In this document: one piece after another, positions 35,436 to 44,691 of the stretch
Position numbering within the stretch: position 1 is the first letter of the stretch
Layout: each line of letters opens with the position of its first letter
Assembly: GCA_017617615.1 (NCBI GenBank)
Contig: JAFZVV010000005.1
Coordinates: 4,485 to 68,484 of the forward strand
Source of the DNA: Prevotella sp.
GTDB lineage: Bacteria > Bacteroidota > Bacteroidia > Bacteroidales > Bacteroidaceae
Length of the DNA stretch: 64,000 nucleotides
Direction of reading: 5' to 3'
Program-made: the position numbers and the translations under genes
Notes under the pieces: generated by a model
What the model was told of the DNA's origin: nothing
Databases searched by the model: none
The model's input: the letters and a program-made list of their open reading frames with translations, nothing else

Positions 35436-36605
35436 ATGAAATACCTCAGACAAATCTGGCGCATCGCACTGCGTGAACTCGACATCTTGAGGAAGAACCC
35501 CATCTACGGTTTCTGCATGGTGGTGTTTCCACTGATTACGGTGCTCTTCTTCACCACGATGCTCAGAGACGGACTGCCGCAAGACCTCCCCATCGGTGTG
35601 GTAGACATGGACGACAGTTCTACATCACGTGGTCTTGTGCGCAACCTCGATGCCATGCAGAGTTCGCATGTGGCATACCATTTTGCGTCGGTCAGCGAGG
35701 CCCGCTGCGCCATGCAGGAGAACAAGATCTACGCCTTCCTCTACATCCCGGAGGGCACGGCGGCAAAACTTCTCGCAGGGCGCCAGCCGAAGATTTCGTA
35801 TTACTACACGATGACTTGCTTGACGGCAGGCTCAATGGCCATGAAGGACCTGAAAACCATCGGCACGCTCGGTTCGGCAGCGGTGGGACAGGCCATGCTG
35901 AGAGCCAAGGGCGCCACCCCCATGCAGATCAGGGCTGCCCTACAACCCGTGACCATCGATGCGCACCAGATAGCCAACCCTGAGAGCAGCTACAACGTCT
36001 ACCTGACCACTGCCCTCGTGCCAGGCATCATGATGCTTTTCATGGCGCTGCTCTCGTCCTACTCTCTCGGTATGGAACTGAAATTCGATACAGGCAAGGA
36101 ATGGCTTGCAAAAGCCGATGGCAACATTGTCGTGGCCATCATCGGCAAGTATCTTGTCCATATGCTCATCTTCCTCGTCGTTGTGTTCCTGTTCCAGTAT
36201 TACATATACAACGTGCTCCATTTCCCGCGACTTGGCGGAGTATGGAGCATCGTGCGGCTCTGCGTGCTGCAAGTCATCGCCTCACTCGGTTTCGGCATCT
36301 TCGCGTTCGGACTGATGCCATCGCTCCGTATGTCGATGAGTATCAGTTCGCTGTGGTCGGTGCTCAGCATCTCGATGTGCGGCTCTGCATTCCCTGTCAT
36401 GGGCATGGACGCTCCGTTGCAGGCCCTGTCTTGGCTTTTCCCCCTGCGACACTATTTCATGCTCTATCAAGTGACGGTGTTCAATGGGTTCCCGGTCATC
36501 GACTCCTGGTTCCACCTCGTGGCACTCGTGGGTTTCACGTTGCTGCCGTGGTTCGTTCTCCGTAAAGTCAAAAACGCAATGCTCAATTATGTCTATATTC
36601 CGTAA
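35436..36605 (+). CDS. ABC-2 type transporter permease (first)
   Basis: 389 residues from the ATG at 35436. The pattern is that of YbhR/YhiH-type ABC-2 permeases: one N-terminal membrane helix (YGFCMVVFPLITVLFF), a large extracytoplasmic domain (DLPIGVVDMDDSSTSRGLVR onwards, ~45-185) and five C-terminal helices. The extracytoplasmic part has QPKISYYYTM and a PESSYNVYLTTALVPGIMML motif leading into the second helix. It overlaps the next permease by 17 bp, so the two are coupled and probably form a heterodimer. Confidence 0.9.
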   Translation: MKYLRQIWRIALRELDILRKNPIYGFCMVVFPLITVLFFTTMLRDGLPQDLPIGVVDMDDSSTSRGLVRNLDAMQSSHVAYHFASVSEARCAMQENKIYAFLYIPEGTAAKLLAGRQPKISYYYTMTCLTAGSMAMKDLKTIGTLGSAAVGQAMLRAKGATPMQIRAALQPVTIDAHQIANPESSYNVYLTTALVPGIMMLFMALLSSYSLGMELKFDTGKEWLAKADGNIVVAIIGKYLVHMLIFLVVVFLFQYYIYNVLHFPRLGGVWSIVRLCVLQVIASLGFGIFAFGLMPSLRMSMSISSLWSVLSISMCGSAFPVMGMDAPLQALSWLFPLRHYFMLYQVTVFNGFPVIDSWFHLVALVGFTLLPWFVLRKVKNAMLNYVYIP

Positions 36606-37785
36606 GCTCAAGGAACACTTTACCGATGTGCTCTACATCTGGCGACAAGAGATGCGGCAGGTTTTCCGCGATGAGGGCGTGCTGATGTTCCTCGTCATCG
36701 TTCCGCTTGGTTATCCGCTGCTCTATTCGTGGATATACAACAACGAGGCGGTGCATGAGGTTCCCGTGGTCGTTGTCGACCAGTCGCATTCGCTACTCTC
36801 GCGGCAGTTCGTCCGCGACTGCGATTCTTCGCCCGATGTCCACGTGGCATTCTATGCTGAGGACCTCGACGAGGCGAAGTCGCTCGTCAGCCGCCAACTG
36901 GTCAAAGGCATCTACCTCATCCCCACCGACTTTGCCAAACGCATCAACCGTGGAGAGCAGGGCACGGTCAGTGTCTACTGCGACATGTCGCTCATGCTCG
37001 CCTACAAGTGCATCTACCAGACTGCGATGATTGAGGCAGGGCGTATCGGAGCAGGCCTGAGTATCAAGAAGTCGGGCAACTACACCAAGCGCGAGGATGC
37101 CATCACCGTGCAGCCCCTGGCGGTAGACGACGTGGCGATGTTCAATCCCTCTGGTGGTTACGGCAGTTGCGTGCTGCCCGCTGTGCTCATGCTCATCCTG
37201 CAACAGACACTCGCCCTCGGCATTGGCATGTCGGCAGGCACGTCACGCGAGCGCAACCGCAATGGCCATCTCATCCCCATTGATAACCCGCACTATCAGG
37301 GTGCCTACCGCATCGTCTGTGGCAAGGCCCTGTGCTACGCCATGGTCTGTGCCGTCACCAGTGCCTACCTTGCCTTGGTCATTCCCAAGTTGTTTTCCTT
37401 TCCGCATCTCGCCAACCGTTGGGACTTGCTGCAGATGATGATTCCATATATTCTGGCCAGCATCTTCTTCGGGATGACTATCAGTTGCCTCGTACGTTAC
37501 CGCGAGAATGTCATGTTGCTGATGGTCTTCGTTTCCGTTCCGCTACTGTTTATGACTGGTGTTTCCTGGCCGCAGGCCAGCATCCCAGGTGCCTGGCAGG
37601 GCGTGTCATGGCTCTTTCCCAGCACCTTCGGCGTCCGCGCCTACGTCCGCATCAACTCCATGGGTGCCACTATCGACCAGGTGTTGCCCGAGGTGCACAT
37701 TCTCTGGATCCAGGCTGCAGCCTATCTCGGCCTCGCCTGCTTGGTGTACCGTCACCAGTTCCGTCTGGCAAGGAAATATAGTTAG
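36589..37785 (+). CDS. ABC-2 type transporter permease (second)
   Basis: 398 residues from the ATG at 36589, inside the 3' end of the first permease gene. Same architecture: N-terminal helix (EGVLMFLVIVPLGYPLLYSW), extracytoplasmic domain with VPVVVVDQSHSLLSRQFVRD, and a C-terminal membrane block ending in VSWPQASIPGAWQGVSWLFP and STFGVRAYVR. No ABC ATPase is encoded next to the pair. In this phylum such HlyD-permease-permease sets commonly lack a local ATPase; the ATPase may be elsewhere. Substrate unknown. Confidence 0.9.
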   Translation: MSIFRKLKEHFTDVLYIWRQEMRQVFRDEGVLMFLVIVPLGYPLLYSWIYNNEAVHEVPVVVVDQSHSLLSRQFVRDCDSSPDVHVAFYAEDLDEAKSLVSRQLVKGIYLIPTDFAKRINRGEQGTVSVYCDMSLMLAYKCIYQTAMIEAGRIGAGLSIKKSGNYTKREDAITVQPLAVDDVAMFNPSGGYGSCVLPAVLMLILQQTLALGIGMSAGTSRERNRNGHLIPIDNPHYQGAYRIVCGKALCYAMVCAVTSAYLALVIPKLFSFPHLANRWDLLQMMIPYILASIFFGMTISCLVRYRENVMLLMVFVSVPLLFMTGVSWPQASIPGAWQGVSWLFPSTFGVRAYVRINSMGATIDQVLPEVHILWIQAAAYLGLACLVYRHQFRLARKYS

Positions 37786-37915
37786 CTGTTCGTTCGACAC
37801 CATGCAGCAATCGTTGATGCGGCATGACCTCACCATGCTCCTCATCAGATGCACAAAACGCGTTGAAGAGGGTTAAAAAACGGAGGGTTTCGTTGGGTTT
37901 TCCATTATTATGAAC

Positions 37916-37924
37916 TATATTTGT
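37916..37924 (+). promoter_or_regulatory. -7 element before the DUF4421 gene
   Basis: TATATTTGT, with TTGG 19 bp upstream (37893-37896). The chosen TTG start lies 22 bp downstream. Confidence 0.45.
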
Positions 37925-37946
37925 AATCGAAATAATCTTTTTTAAT

Positions 37947-38960
37947 TTGAGTAAACGATTTTTGTGCATCAATAAAGTTCTTGTCGTGACGGCGCTGCTG
38001 ACCATCAGCATGGCTACCGTCGCACAGACACGTCGTGAACTGATGAGGGCGCGTGTAGACAGTGCACTCTCCGCCCGTTATTACAAGACGCCTTACGATA
38101 CGAACTACGTCATCAGGCCAGAGGGAAAACTGACGCTGAAACTCAGGCTGAACCAGACGGGCAACGACATCCATGCGAAAGGTACCGTCAACGACATTTA
38201 TTCGAGAGCCGACCTGAAGACCAGCAACAAGACCACCATTTCCGTGGCTGCCGCCTATCGCGGGCTATCCCTCGGACTATCTGTCAATCCCGCAAAGATG
38301 AAAGGCGTGTACAAGGACTATGAGTTCAACCTCAACTACTTCAGCAACCGTCTGAGCCTTGATGCCAGCTATCAACGCTCATCCACACTCTCGGGCGACA
38401 TCGAACGGAATGGGATGCAACACCTCGAGTCTGGCGATATCTCCATGAAAGTACTCAATCTGGCGGGTTACTACACCTTCAACCACCGCCGTTTCTCCTT
38501 CCCCGCTGCCTTCACACAGTCGTACATCCAGCTTCGTTCGGCTGGTTCATGGCTCGTGGGGTTCAGTTATCAAGGCGGCAGCATCAGGACGACAGACGAT
38601 TTGAAAACAAGAAACCCGAACGCTCCCGACGTGCACATCGATTTAGGCCATGTCGGCATTGGTGGCGGCTATGGCTACAATCTCGTATTGGGCAAGAAAT
38701 GGTTGCTTCATTTCTCCATGCTGCCCACCTTCGTGGTTTACAACCGCAACAAATTCACCGTGAACGACGAACGCAAGAGAGCAAAGCATATGCGCTTCAA
38801 CATGATATTCAACGAGCGCGTTGCCATCGTCCGCAACTTCTCGCCACGCTTTTTCGCCGGTGCCACACTGGTCATGAACAACTCCGTCTTCGACGATGAC
38901 GTAGTTATCGTCAACCAAAACAAATGGCGTGCCCGCGCCTTCGTTGGAATACGGTTGTGA
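37947..38960 (+). CDS. DUF4421 family outer-membrane-type protein
   Basis: 337 residues if translation begins at the TTG at 37947. That start gives a good signal peptide (KRFLCINKVLVVTALLTISM, then ATVAQ) and fits the promoter at 37916; no ATG or GTG would leave a usable signal peptide. The mature part has the DUF4421 features: YDTNYVIRPEGKLTLKLRLN near the N-terminus, alternating short beta strands with aromatic ends (KDYEFNLNYFSNRLSLDASY) and a final strand WRARAFVGIRL. A beta-barrel of the outer membrane is likely; function unknown. Confidence 0.8.
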   Translation: MSKRFLCINKVLVVTALLTISMATVAQTRRELMRARVDSALSARYYKTPYDTNYVIRPEGKLTLKLRLNQTGNDIHAKGTVNDIYSRADLKTSNKTTISVAAAYRGLSLGLSVNPAKMKGVYKDYEFNLNYFSNRLSLDASYQRSSTLSGDIERNGMQHLESGDISMKVLNLAGYYTFNHRRFSFPAAFTQSYIQLRSAGSWLVGFSYQGGSIRTTDDLKTRNPNAPDVHIDLGHVGIGGGYGYNLVLGKKWLLHFSMLPTFVVYNRNKFTVNDERKRAKHMRFNMIFNERVAIVRNFSPRFFAGATLVMNNSVFDDDVVIVNQNKWRARAFVGIRL

Positions 38961-39039
38961 GGCCTTTTCACCTCATTCATCATGCGGGTTATCAGACGAA
39001 TAAGAAAACCAACATAATATACAATAAACTCTAATTATC

Positions 39040-40317
39040 ATGAAGAGAATCTATAAAGCACATATCCTTTTTACGAAGGAGCAAAGCCGTTTCGAGGTGC
39101 TGGAGAACGGCTATGTCGCCGTAGACGCCAATGGGCTTGTGACTGGTGTGGCGACAGATTTGGCATCGCTCGACAGTGAGGATGCGGAGGTCGTTGATTT
39201 CGGCAACCGTCTGCTGATACCTGCCATGAACGACATGCACGTGCATGCCCCGCAAGTACGCAACCAAGGTGTGGCGATGGACCTGGAACTGCTGCCATGG
39301 TTGCAGAACTACACCTTCCCCGAGGAATCGAAGTATGCCGACACGCATTACGCTGAGTACATGTATCGCCGTTTCCTGCATACCCAATGGCTTTTTGGTA
39401 CCATGCGCAGTTGCGTGTTCGGAACCGTCCACACGGAGAGTACCCGCCTGCTGATGAAACTCTATCAGGAAGCCGGCATGGGAGCACTGGTAGGCAAAGT
39501 GGCCATGAACCGCAACTGTCCCGATGCACTCAGCGAAGACGTGGAGGCTGCCGTCGAAGGCAATGAGCGGCTGATTGCTGAATTCAACCAACCCGATGCG
39601 CTGGTACGTCCCATCATCACGCCACGTTTCGTGCCGTCGTGTACGCCGGAGTTGTTGAGCGCCTGTGGCGAACTGGCCAACAAGTACCAGTTGCCCGTAC
39701 AGTCGCATCTGTCGGAGAACATATCAGAGATTGCCTGGGTGGCGGAGCTGGAGCCAGAAAGCGAGCATTATGGTGATGCCTACAACCGCTATGGGCTCTT
39801 CGGCCAGACGCCCACCATCATGGCCCACTGCGTGTGGACGGATGGCAGCGAAATGGAACTGATGAAGCGCAACGGAGTTATGGTCGCTCATTGTCCCACG
39901 TCGAACTTCAACATCGCGTCGGGTATGGCACCCGTCCGCACCTTCCTCGAGGAGGGTCTGCGTGTCGGACTGGGCAGCGACATCAGCGGAGGCCACGATC
40001 TGAATATGTTCCGCATGTTGGTATATGCCATTCAGGTCAGCAAGATGCACTACCAACAAAACCACGACAAGCGGTTCCTTACCCTGCCCGAAATTTTCTG
40101 GATTGCCACCAAGTCGGCAGGCAGCTTCTTTGGCAAGGTGGGCAGCTTCGAGCCTGGCTATGAGTTCGACGCTCTGGTCATCGACGATAGCGTCCTCAAC
40201 TTCGACAACTACACCCTGTTGGAGCGTTTGGAGCGATACATCTATCTGGGCGACGACCGCCAGATCGTGCACCGCTTCTGCCGTGGGAAAATCATCACCG
40301 AACCAAAGGTTATCTGA
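39040..40317 (+). CDS. guaD: Guanine deaminase (amidohydrolase family)
   Basis: 425 residues. Metal-dependent amidohydrolase of the TRZ/ATZ-guanine deaminase type. Marks: NDMHVHAPQ (metal ligands His67 and His69), LLPWLQNYTFPEE (~85-97), VQSHLSENISE (His223, Glu226), IMAHCVWTDGSEM (His263), VAHCPTSNFNIASG and GSDISGGHDLNMF (Asp314). The HAPQ, PWLxxYTFPxE and SHLSEN combination is characteristic of guanine deaminase, which turns guanine into xanthine. It lies 79 bp after DUF4421 with no clear promoter, and 19 bp before the next gene. Confidence 0.85.
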   Translation: MKRIYKAHILFTKEQSRFEVLENGYVAVDANGLVTGVATDLASLDSEDAEVVDFGNRLLIPAMNDMHVHAPQVRNQGVAMDLELLPWLQNYTFPEESKYADTHYAEYMYRRFLHTQWLFGTMRSCVFGTVHTESTRLLMKLYQEAGMGALVGKVAMNRNCPDALSEDVEAAVEGNERLIAEFNQPDALVRPIITPRFVPSCTPELLSACGELANKYQLPVQSHLSENISEIAWVAELEPESEHYGDAYNRYGLFGQTPTIMAHCVWTDGSEMELMKRNGVMVAHCPTSNFNIASGMAPVRTFLEEGLRVGLGSDISGGHDLNMFRMLVYAIQVSKMHYQQNHDKRFLTLPEIFWIATKSAGSFFGKVGSFEPGYEFDALVIDDSVLNFDNYTLLERLERYIYLGDDRQIVHRFCRGKIITEPKVI

Positions 40318-40336
40318 TTCAAGTACATTATTATCG

Positions 40337-41785
40337 ATGAGAAGATATATACTTGTTTCCTTGCTCATGCTGACATCTGCCATGGCTTTGGCCGACGATG
40401 AATATGCTTACAAGGAAGTGATTGCTCCGGATGAAGTCTATTCGGTGGATGTGGGCGCACCCCTTATAGCCACAAAACCATGCAACCGTGTAGAAATGCT
40501 TTATAAAATCGAATATTTGAATTCCAATCGCGGAGACATGGTCACGCAACTGACCTTTAAAGGTTATAATCCTGGCGAGGCCTTCACGCGGCATGTTGTC
40601 GTGTGGATGTCGAATACATTGAGTCGAAGAATTGAAGACACCGACTCGGAATCATTGACGAAGGTTTTTGAAGGCGATTGCATCATCGCTTCAGGAGGCA
40701 GTGCCGATGAACGTATTCCCCTGCTGACCATTCCCTTGGAACATCCCTTGGAATATGATGGCTATTCGATACGGGCAATCATAGAGAGCACAGGCGACCC
40801 CGTAGACCAGGAAGTGTTTTTTGAACGTTTCCAATATCCTTGGTATTGTTGCCTTTCTACTGCCGAAGAGACAGGCGGCGAATGGAGCGAGCCTGAATAT
40901 ACCTATTTTCCCATCACCACACTTACAATAGCCACACCTGTGGTCTATATGACGGGGAAGGTGTGCAACCAAGACAATATCCCCATCGCTGGTGCTACCA
41001 TCCAGATGAAGAGTACGGATTGGCCAACACCAACCGTTTATTCGGCCGAGACTGATGAAAACGGGAACTATTCCATCAGAATCGAAGATGGGAACAAGTA
41101 TTTTTTGGCAACGGTGTCGGCCCCAGGCTGTGCCACATATACAGAGACATGTTCGGGAAATACTGCAAATCATGAATCGATACGGAATTTCACGCTCTAC
41201 GACGCAGTAGAATACAAAGCCGGGCGGCGTGCCACCATCATGATGCCAGTGCCTCCAGATGCTTCGTTGGGGAAATACTTCAGGATGGACAGGACGGAAG
41301 ACATGCAACTTATCTTTGAGCGCGAGCTCTCGCCTCAGGCCAATGTTCCATATGTCATCTTCCCAGACACAGACTTCTCCATAGACCTGAAACCATTGGA
41401 CTTGACCATGGAGGCGGGAAAGACAAGCATACCTTATGTCGACTTTGTCGGGTCATACATCAATTATGATTTCCCGACGACCACTAACCAGGAACTGATA
41501 TTCTTAGATGAAACACCCGACTGTGGATTTGCCTATTACTACATTGAATTATGGGATGAATGGGTTGTCGGTGGCGGGCGGATAGGCGCGCTTAGGACTT
41601 GTATCATCGAGGACGGATGGTATGGCAAGGAGTTGGTCTTCCACGATGGCACCAGCGACATAACGACAACGGCAAACGACGCAGTTGATGATGCCGCCGT
41701 TTATGACCTGCAAGGCCGACGGCTGACCGCCACTCCGCAAAAGGGCATATACATTGCCAAAGGCAAGAAAATCGTTGTTGAATAG
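40337..41785 (+). CDS. Secreted protein with carboxypeptidase-regulatory-like domain and sorting tail
   Basis: 482 residues from the ATG at 40337; the frame is open far upstream inside guaD, but only this ATG gives a signal peptide (MRRYILVSLLMLTSAMALAD). A central segment (~190-260) has the carboxypeptidase-regulatory/CNA-B-like beta sandwich pattern: VYMTGKVCNQDNIPIAGATI...TDENGNYSIRI. The C-terminus VYDLQGRRLTATPQKGIYIA, then KGKKIVVE, is the same kind of sorting tail as in the surface proteins at 1 and 44692. Function unknown; likely surface-displayed or secreted. Confidence 0.8.
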   Translation: MRRYILVSLLMLTSAMALADDEYAYKEVIAPDEVYSVDVGAPLIATKPCNRVEMLYKIEYLNSNRGDMVTQLTFKGYNPGEAFTRHVVVWMSNTLSRRIEDTDSESLTKVFEGDCIIASGGSADERIPLLTIPLEHPLEYDGYSIRAIIESTGDPVDQEVFFERFQYPWYCCLSTAEETGGEWSEPEYTYFPITTLTIATPVVYMTGKVCNQDNIPIAGATIQMKSTDWPTPTVYSAETDENGNYSIRIEDGNKYFLATVSAPGCATYTETCSGNTANHESIRNFTLYDAVEYKAGRRATIMMPVPPDASLGKYFRMDRTEDMQLIFERELSPQANVPYVIFPDTDFSIDLKPLDLTMEAGKTSIPYVDFVGSYINYDFPTTTNQELIFLDETPDCGFAYYYIELWDEWVVGGGRIGALRTCIIEDGWYGKELVFHDGTSDITTTANDAVDDAAVYDLQGRRLTATPQKGIYIAKGKKIVVE

Positions 41786-41827
41786 ACAAGCAGAATAGAA
41801 ACACCTTTTGGGGGCAATAGCCCGGGG

Positions 41828-41862
41828 GCGAGCGAGGATGGAAGTAGCGCATCCTCGCTCGC
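41828..41862 (+). terminator. Strong hairpin terminator
   Basis: A perfect 13-bp stem is formed by 41828-41840 and 41850-41862, loop GAAGTAGCG, followed by TTTG. It closes the unit ending at 41785. Confidence 0.85.
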
Positions 41863-41958
41863 TTTGTAAAGAGAAGAGAGAGAAAAAAATGAAGGAAAAT
41901 CAAAAAAAGTAGCGATTTCTTGTTTAGATTGTGAAAGGTTGTTCGTTATATAAGTGTA

Positions 41959-42456
41959 ATGACACAAGAAGATTTCAAATACATGGCGAACGAGACGCGG
42001 ACAAAGGCCGTGTCGGTAGCAGAAAAATTCGGGTTTTCCCAATATGACGCAGAAGACATTGCGCAAGACGTGATGCTTCGGCTATGGAGCTTGCACGAGC
42101 AGTTCGCCAATGCTGCCCATCTGAAAGCCTCTGCGACCATTACCGCCCGACACTTGTGTATTGACAAATGGCGCACAGCACATCAGCACAAGGAGATTGA
42201 CAATGCCATACCGATTGCAGATGAGGACACACTCTACGACCGACTCGAATACACGGAACTGGAGCAATGGCTGGAAGGACAGATAGACCACCTGCCTTCC
42301 ACATCGGCGACGGTGTTGAGGATGCGCCAGTTGGAGCATCGGGAAGTAGGCGAGATTGCCGACATCTTAGGCATACGTCCCGGCTCTGTATCCACGTTGC
42401 TCTCACGGGCAAGAAACGAATTGCTAAACAAATTGAAGAGGAGGAACCAACAATGA
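41959..42456 (+). CDS. ECF-type RNA polymerase sigma factor
   Basis: 165 residues. Region 2 carries FSQYDAEDIAQDVMLRLWSL (~28-47). Region 4 has the helix-turn-helix LEHREVGEIADILGIRPGSV, then STLLSRARNELLNKLKR. No region 1 or 3, as in ECF sigma factors. No TAnnTTTG promoter is visible upstream; the start is preceded by TTATATAAGTG, possibly an alternative promoter used by the sigma factor itself (inference). Its stop overlaps the start of the next gene (ATGA), a common arrangement for sigma and anti-sigma genes. Confidence 0.88.
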   Translation: MTQEDFKYMANETRTKAVSVAEKFGFSQYDAEDIAQDVMLRLWSLHEQFANAAHLKASATITARHLCIDKWRTAHQHKEIDNAIPIADEDTLYDRLEYTELEQWLEGQIDHLPSTSATVLRMRQLEHREVGEIADILGIRPGSVSTLLSRARNELLNKLKRRNQQ

Positions 42457-43190
42457 ATAGACAGTACGACAAACAGGAAATAGCCCAGTTGCTCAGCAAG
42501 TTCATGGCAGGCGAGACAAGCCTTGCCGAGGAACAAGAGTTGGCACAGTATTTCCGTACACATGAGGTAGACGAAGAGTGGACGGAATATAAGGAAATGT
42601 TCACACTTTTCGACAATGGCGAGGTGGACATTGAGTTGGAAACCGAAACGTCAGAACATCTTGACAATGGCGACAGCGGGAAGATCAGGATGCTTCCCAA
42701 GACGGTCAGGGAGAAACCAAAGATTGTCGCTCTCAAGTGGCTGACTGCTGTTGCCGCATGCGTACTCCTGCTTCTGATATTCCATTTCAGACAGAGCCCA
42801 ACAGAGGAAAAGCCCATTGTGGCAGAGGTGACAGAGCATCACACTCCTCAGGCCGATTCCCCGGCCACCTCTCCGTCAGTCTCCCCGTCTGTCGTTGAAG
42901 AGAAGAAGGAGGAGCAATTGGCCGAAGTGCAGCCTGCATCACAGCCTGTGAACAAGCCAACGAAAGCCGTCAAGAGAAGAAGCACACAGGAAAGAACCAT
43001 GCATGCAGAGGCTGAACCAAAGCAGGAAAGCACTGAACCTGACAACCTTCCCGACGGTCCCGACACGACACCTGCTTTCAGACCATCGATGGAAGACCCG
43101 TTCCTCTTGGCAGCAGCACATGCGCAAGACATCCGTTCTCGCGGAGAACGGCTACATCAAGAAATCGCAATGTTAATGAACAACCCATAA
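42453..43190 (+). CDS. Putative membrane-anchored anti-sigma factor
   Basis: 245 residues from the ATG at 42453, inside the sigma factor stop codon. The N-terminal ~95 residues are cytoplasmic and acidic (QEIAQLLSKFMAGETSLAEE looks like the short helical bundle of anti-sigma factors). One membrane helix follows (~98-112, WLTAVAACVLLLLIF). The C-terminal part is Pro/Ser/Glu-rich and extended, ending in a small helical segment. Position and layout fit an anti-sigma factor, but no zinc-binding motif or other signature was seen. Confidence 0.65.
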   Translation: MNRQYDKQEIAQLLSKFMAGETSLAEEQELAQYFRTHEVDEEWTEYKEMFTLFDNGEVDIELETETSEHLDNGDSGKIRMLPKTVREKPKIVALKWLTAVAACVLLLLIFHFRQSPTEEKPIVAEVTEHHTPQADSPATSPSVSPSVVEEKKEEQLAEVQPASQPVNKPTKAVKRRSTQERTMHAEAEPKQESTEPDNLPDGPDTTPAFRPSMEDPFLLAAAHAQDIRSRGERLHQEIAMLMNNP

Positions 43191-43200
43191 ATACAGAATC

Positions 43201-44337
43201 ATGAAAAAGTTTATATTTACCATATTGCTGGCGTTCCTCACTGCCACAGCACAGGGGCAGCCCAACCAGCGTCTCCAACAGTTGGATGAATTCCTTCAGC
43301 AGCAAGGCATCAACGTCAGCCACAAGCAGACCAATGCCATCGACGGCAGTATCACGCATTTGATGCATGCTTATCCTAACTTGGTCAATCTGCACCCCTC
43401 TTTCTCGCAGGATATGAGCGAGGAAGAGAAGCAAAGGCTCATCCACGAGTACGACAGTGTCAATGCCTTGCGACGCCAGTTTTTTGACAACATCCTCGAC
43501 TCCATCCGCATCACCTTCGCCTGTCTGGGCAAGGAAGCTTCGGAGAACTATATGTACGAATACCACAAGAACGGCGTGGATACCATCAGTTACTCCTTGG
43601 CCTTCCTGAGTGAAAACGATACGCTCCGTCCTTCACGCTACAACAATCTTGTGATTTTTGGCAGAGCCCGCGAAGCCGCCTTATTTGACTATCATGAGGG
43701 ATACAGCGAATGGTTTGGGGGAATTGAGGGGATTGGCAACTACAACCACTCCTATTCCATACCTTCCGGCATCACATGGGACGACATGCAACCCTTTGAT
43801 ACCGTTGCTTTCTGTTCACACATTCAGCCTGTGTTGAAACAGTTGAAAAAACTGAAGGGGGCGAAGGCATATCCGGTTTACTGGCGGCACGACGAAGGCT
43901 TTAAGAAAGACGATGATTTTGTTTCTTGGACAACTCGCCAAAGCGAATATAGTGACAACAAGCATACAGGACTGACTACTGGCATTCACTATTTCATCCC
44001 GTCTCAGCATAAAGACGAGGCTGAAGCCCTCTATCGGCAACTCGACTCACTGGCATACGACTATGTCAACAGTCACCCCAAGCAGCCTTATAGCTACAAT
44101 TTCACCCAGCGCTTCCCCTTTTTAAATCTCAAGCACATCGTCCAAGGGCATAGTTTTAAAGACGACAGCGAGTACTATCTCAGTTGCATGTGCGACAAAG
44201 ACGGCAATTACCACATCCTCACCCTCAACAACAATGGCGAACTCTGGGTTCCCCGCGACTGGCAGAACCTTAAGAGTTACATCAACGGAGAGAGGGTTTA
44301 TCTCAAAGGAATGGAACCAAAAAAAGAGAATGAGTAG
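43201..44337 (+). CDS. Secreted protein in sigma factor operon, unknown function
   Basis: 378 residues with a signal peptide (MKKFIFTILLAFLTATAQGQ). The mature protein is rich in charged and aromatic residues (YMYEYHKNGVDTISYSLAFL, GYSEWFGGIEGIGNYNHSYS, IPSQHKDEAEALYRQL). No domain recognised. It follows the putative anti-sigma gene by 10 bp and ends at a hairpin terminator at 44454, so the three genes form one unit. It may be a regulon member or an extracytoplasmic sensor partner of the anti-sigma factor; both are inference. Confidence 0.65.
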   Translation: MKKFIFTILLAFLTATAQGQPNQRLQQLDEFLQQQGINVSHKQTNAIDGSITHLMHAYPNLVNLHPSFSQDMSEEEKQRLIHEYDSVNALRRQFFDNILDSIRITFACLGKEASENYMYEYHKNGVDTISYSLAFLSENDTLRPSRYNNLVIFGRAREAALFDYHEGYSEWFGGIEGIGNYNHSYSIPSGITWDDMQPFDTVAFCSHIQPVLKQLKKLKGAKAYPVYWRHDEGFKKDDDFVSWTTRQSEYSDNKHTGLTTGIHYFIPSQHKDEAEALYRQLDSLAYDYVNSHPKQPYSYNFTQRFPFLNLKHIVQGHSFKDDSEYYLSCMCDKDGNYHILTLNNNGELWVPRDWQNLKSYINGERVYLKGMEPKKENE

Positions 44338-44453
44338 TCTATTCCCTCACGACCCTTTTACCGCGAGATACACTCACTGAACAAGTCCATCAAGAAAATA
44401 GACGAATTCGGCAAAAGTTCAGAATGAAATCATCAACCACACCCTATCGTGAT

Positions 44454-44487
44454 AGGCGGCTGTCGCTGTTGAAGCGCAGCCGCCTTT
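44454..44487 (+). terminator. Hairpin terminator of the sigma factor operon
   Basis: AGGCGGCTG (44454-44462) pairs with CAGCCGCCT (44477-44485), with an inner CGCT/AGCG stem, followed by TTC. The rest of the 354-bp gap 44338-44691 holds a -7-like TATTTTTGT at 44570-44578 and no convincing gene. Confidence 0.75.
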
Positions 44488-44691
44488 CATGTGTATTCGT
44501 ATGGAAGCAAATGTTAAGACACCATGTCACTTTTCTCCCGGATCACGCTTTATATAGAAAAAAAAGATGTATTTTTGTGACTGAAAATATGGGAAATGAG
44601 GATAATCTGTCTACAAAAGAAGGATTATTGATTTCAATGCCAATCACACATATCATTATAGCAAACAACCAACATAAAAACCGTTACAACG

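Noticed and set aside
44338..44430. Short frame reading FYREIHSLNKSIKKIDEFGK before a stop at ~44427, possible gene remnant
   Set aside because: Only about 25 codons, no recognised family; cannot be told from chance.
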